Of a stretch of 39,820 bases of DNA, positions 39,461-39,820 are shown piece by piece; position 1 is the first letter of the stretch, and each line of letters starts with the position of its first letter. The stretch is taken from the NCBI GenBank assembly GCA_041605955.1, contig JBFIXI010000038.1, positions 1 through 39,820 on the forward strand, read 5' to 3'. The stretch is from JAHEJX01 sp041605955 (GTDB taxonomy: Bacteria > Actinomycetota > Acidimicrobiia > Spongiisociales > UBA5794). A program made the translations under genes and the position numbers. The notes beneath the pieces are model-generated. The model was not told the origin of the DNA, searched no databases, and was given only the letters and a program-made list of their open reading frames with translations.

Positions 39461-39820
39461 CGACGAAACGGATCGTTCCGGCGGCGATCGCAGCCACCCT
39501 GACGAGCGAGCTGACCAGCCATCCGTGCCTCTCGAGCCGCGCCCTTCCCGGCGCGTAAGACTTCTCGATGGCGAACGCGAAGCCAACCGGGCGGCACCCG
39601 GCTTCCAGGGCGATCTCCCCGAGCGCCTCGGCAGTGCGGCCCCCGGCGAGAAAGTCGTCGATGACGGCGACCCGGGCCCCGGGCTCCAGCACGCGGCGCG
39701 ACACTTCCACGCGGTATTCGGTCCCTTTCGTGGGTGAGGCGACCTCGCGAGCGAACGTGTGGCGCCTGCCGGCGCCGATGTACTTCTTGGCGTAGATCAC
39801 CGGCAGGTTGACTTGGAGCG
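39453..39820 (-). CDS. xpt: Xanthine phosphoribosyltransferase Xpt, N-terminus cut by window edge
   Basis: About 122 codons of the C-terminal part are in the window, and the frame runs off the right edge. The PRPP-binding motif ARVAVIDDFLAGGRTAEAL fits type I phosphoribosyltransferases. The continuation (VGFAFAIEKSYAPGRARLER, then GWLVSSLVRV) follows Bacillus Xpt closely, including IEKSFQPGR-like residues. VIYAKKYIG upstream matches the Xpt VIFARK block. Xpt converts xanthine and PRPP to XMP. A GTG at 39800 is inside the gene and not its start. PurR-type regulators share the fold, but the lack of extension after FVDD and the close Xpt match favour the enzyme. Confidence 0.88.
   Translation of the reverse strand, partial: LQVNLPVIYAKKYIGAGRRHTFAREVASPTKGTEYRVEVSRRVLEPGARVAVIDDFLAGGRTAEALGEIALEAGCRPVGFAFAIEKSYAPGRARLERHGWLVSSLVRVAAIAAGTIRFVDD

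Overview
The window is high-GC bacterial chromosome and looks actinobacterial. The evidence is a complete dcw (division and cell wall) cluster that runs on through pgeF, yggS, sepF, yggT and divIVA, followed by the ileS / dksA-like / lspA / rluD / dnaE neighbourhood known from actinobacteria. A WS/DGAT acyltransferase and a Get3/ArsA ATPase pair like the mycobacterial one fit the same group. MurB inside the cluster and the details of gene order suggest a deep lineage such as Acidimicrobiia, but that placement is inference. I see no prophage, insertion sequence, CRISPR array, tRNA or rRNA gene.

Layout. 1-1041 (minus): a flippase cut by the left edge. 1042-1672: a 631-bp divergent gap that ends in a promoter and MraZ-box array. 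1673-20815 (plus): mraZ (with an in-frame TGA), rsmH, ftsL, ftsI, murE, murF, mraY, murD, ftsW, murG, murC, murB, ftsQ, ftsZ, pgeF, yggS, sepF, yggT, divIVA. Most junctions in the middle of this run are 4-base start/stop overlaps. 20950-24144 (minus): ileS with a T-box leader at about 24190-24410. 24510-26722 (plus): yggU-like gene, a DksA/TraR-family gene, lspA, rluD. 26767-28548: WS/DGAT. 28622-32128: dnaE. 32156-36006 (minus): a degenerate-GGDEF/EAL protein and two ArsA-type ATPases. 36081-36296 (plus): a small unknown gene. 36293-37596 (minus): thyA then folA. 37856-38638 (plus): two membrane proteins of unknown function. 38631-39820 (minus): xpt (cut by the right edge), a hotdog thioesterase and a small membrane protein.

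How the genes work together. MurB-MurF, MraY and MurG make lipid II, and the DNPR motif in MurE predicts meso-diaminopimelate peptidoglycan. FtsW and FtsI polymerise and crosslink septal wall. FtsZ, SepF, FtsQ and FtsL build the divisome, and DivIVA marks poles and septa. ThyA and FolA form the thymidylate/folate cycle, and DnaE is the replicative polymerase.

Most notable signals. (1) An 18-bp perfect inverted repeat (2153-2170 / 2222-2239) whose right arm ends exactly on the rsmH ATG, so the predicted hairpin buries the ribosome site and start codon. (2) An in-frame TGA at codon 48 of mraZ, downstream of an intact-looking MraZ-box array. (3) A short ORF with a strong Shine-Dalgarno that overlaps the ftsI start in another frame, either a leader peptide or a frameshifted FtsI N-terminus. 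(4) An ileS T-box with an ATC specifier and no clear terminator. I did not find an obviously new multi-gene system; the novel candidates are mainly regulatory.
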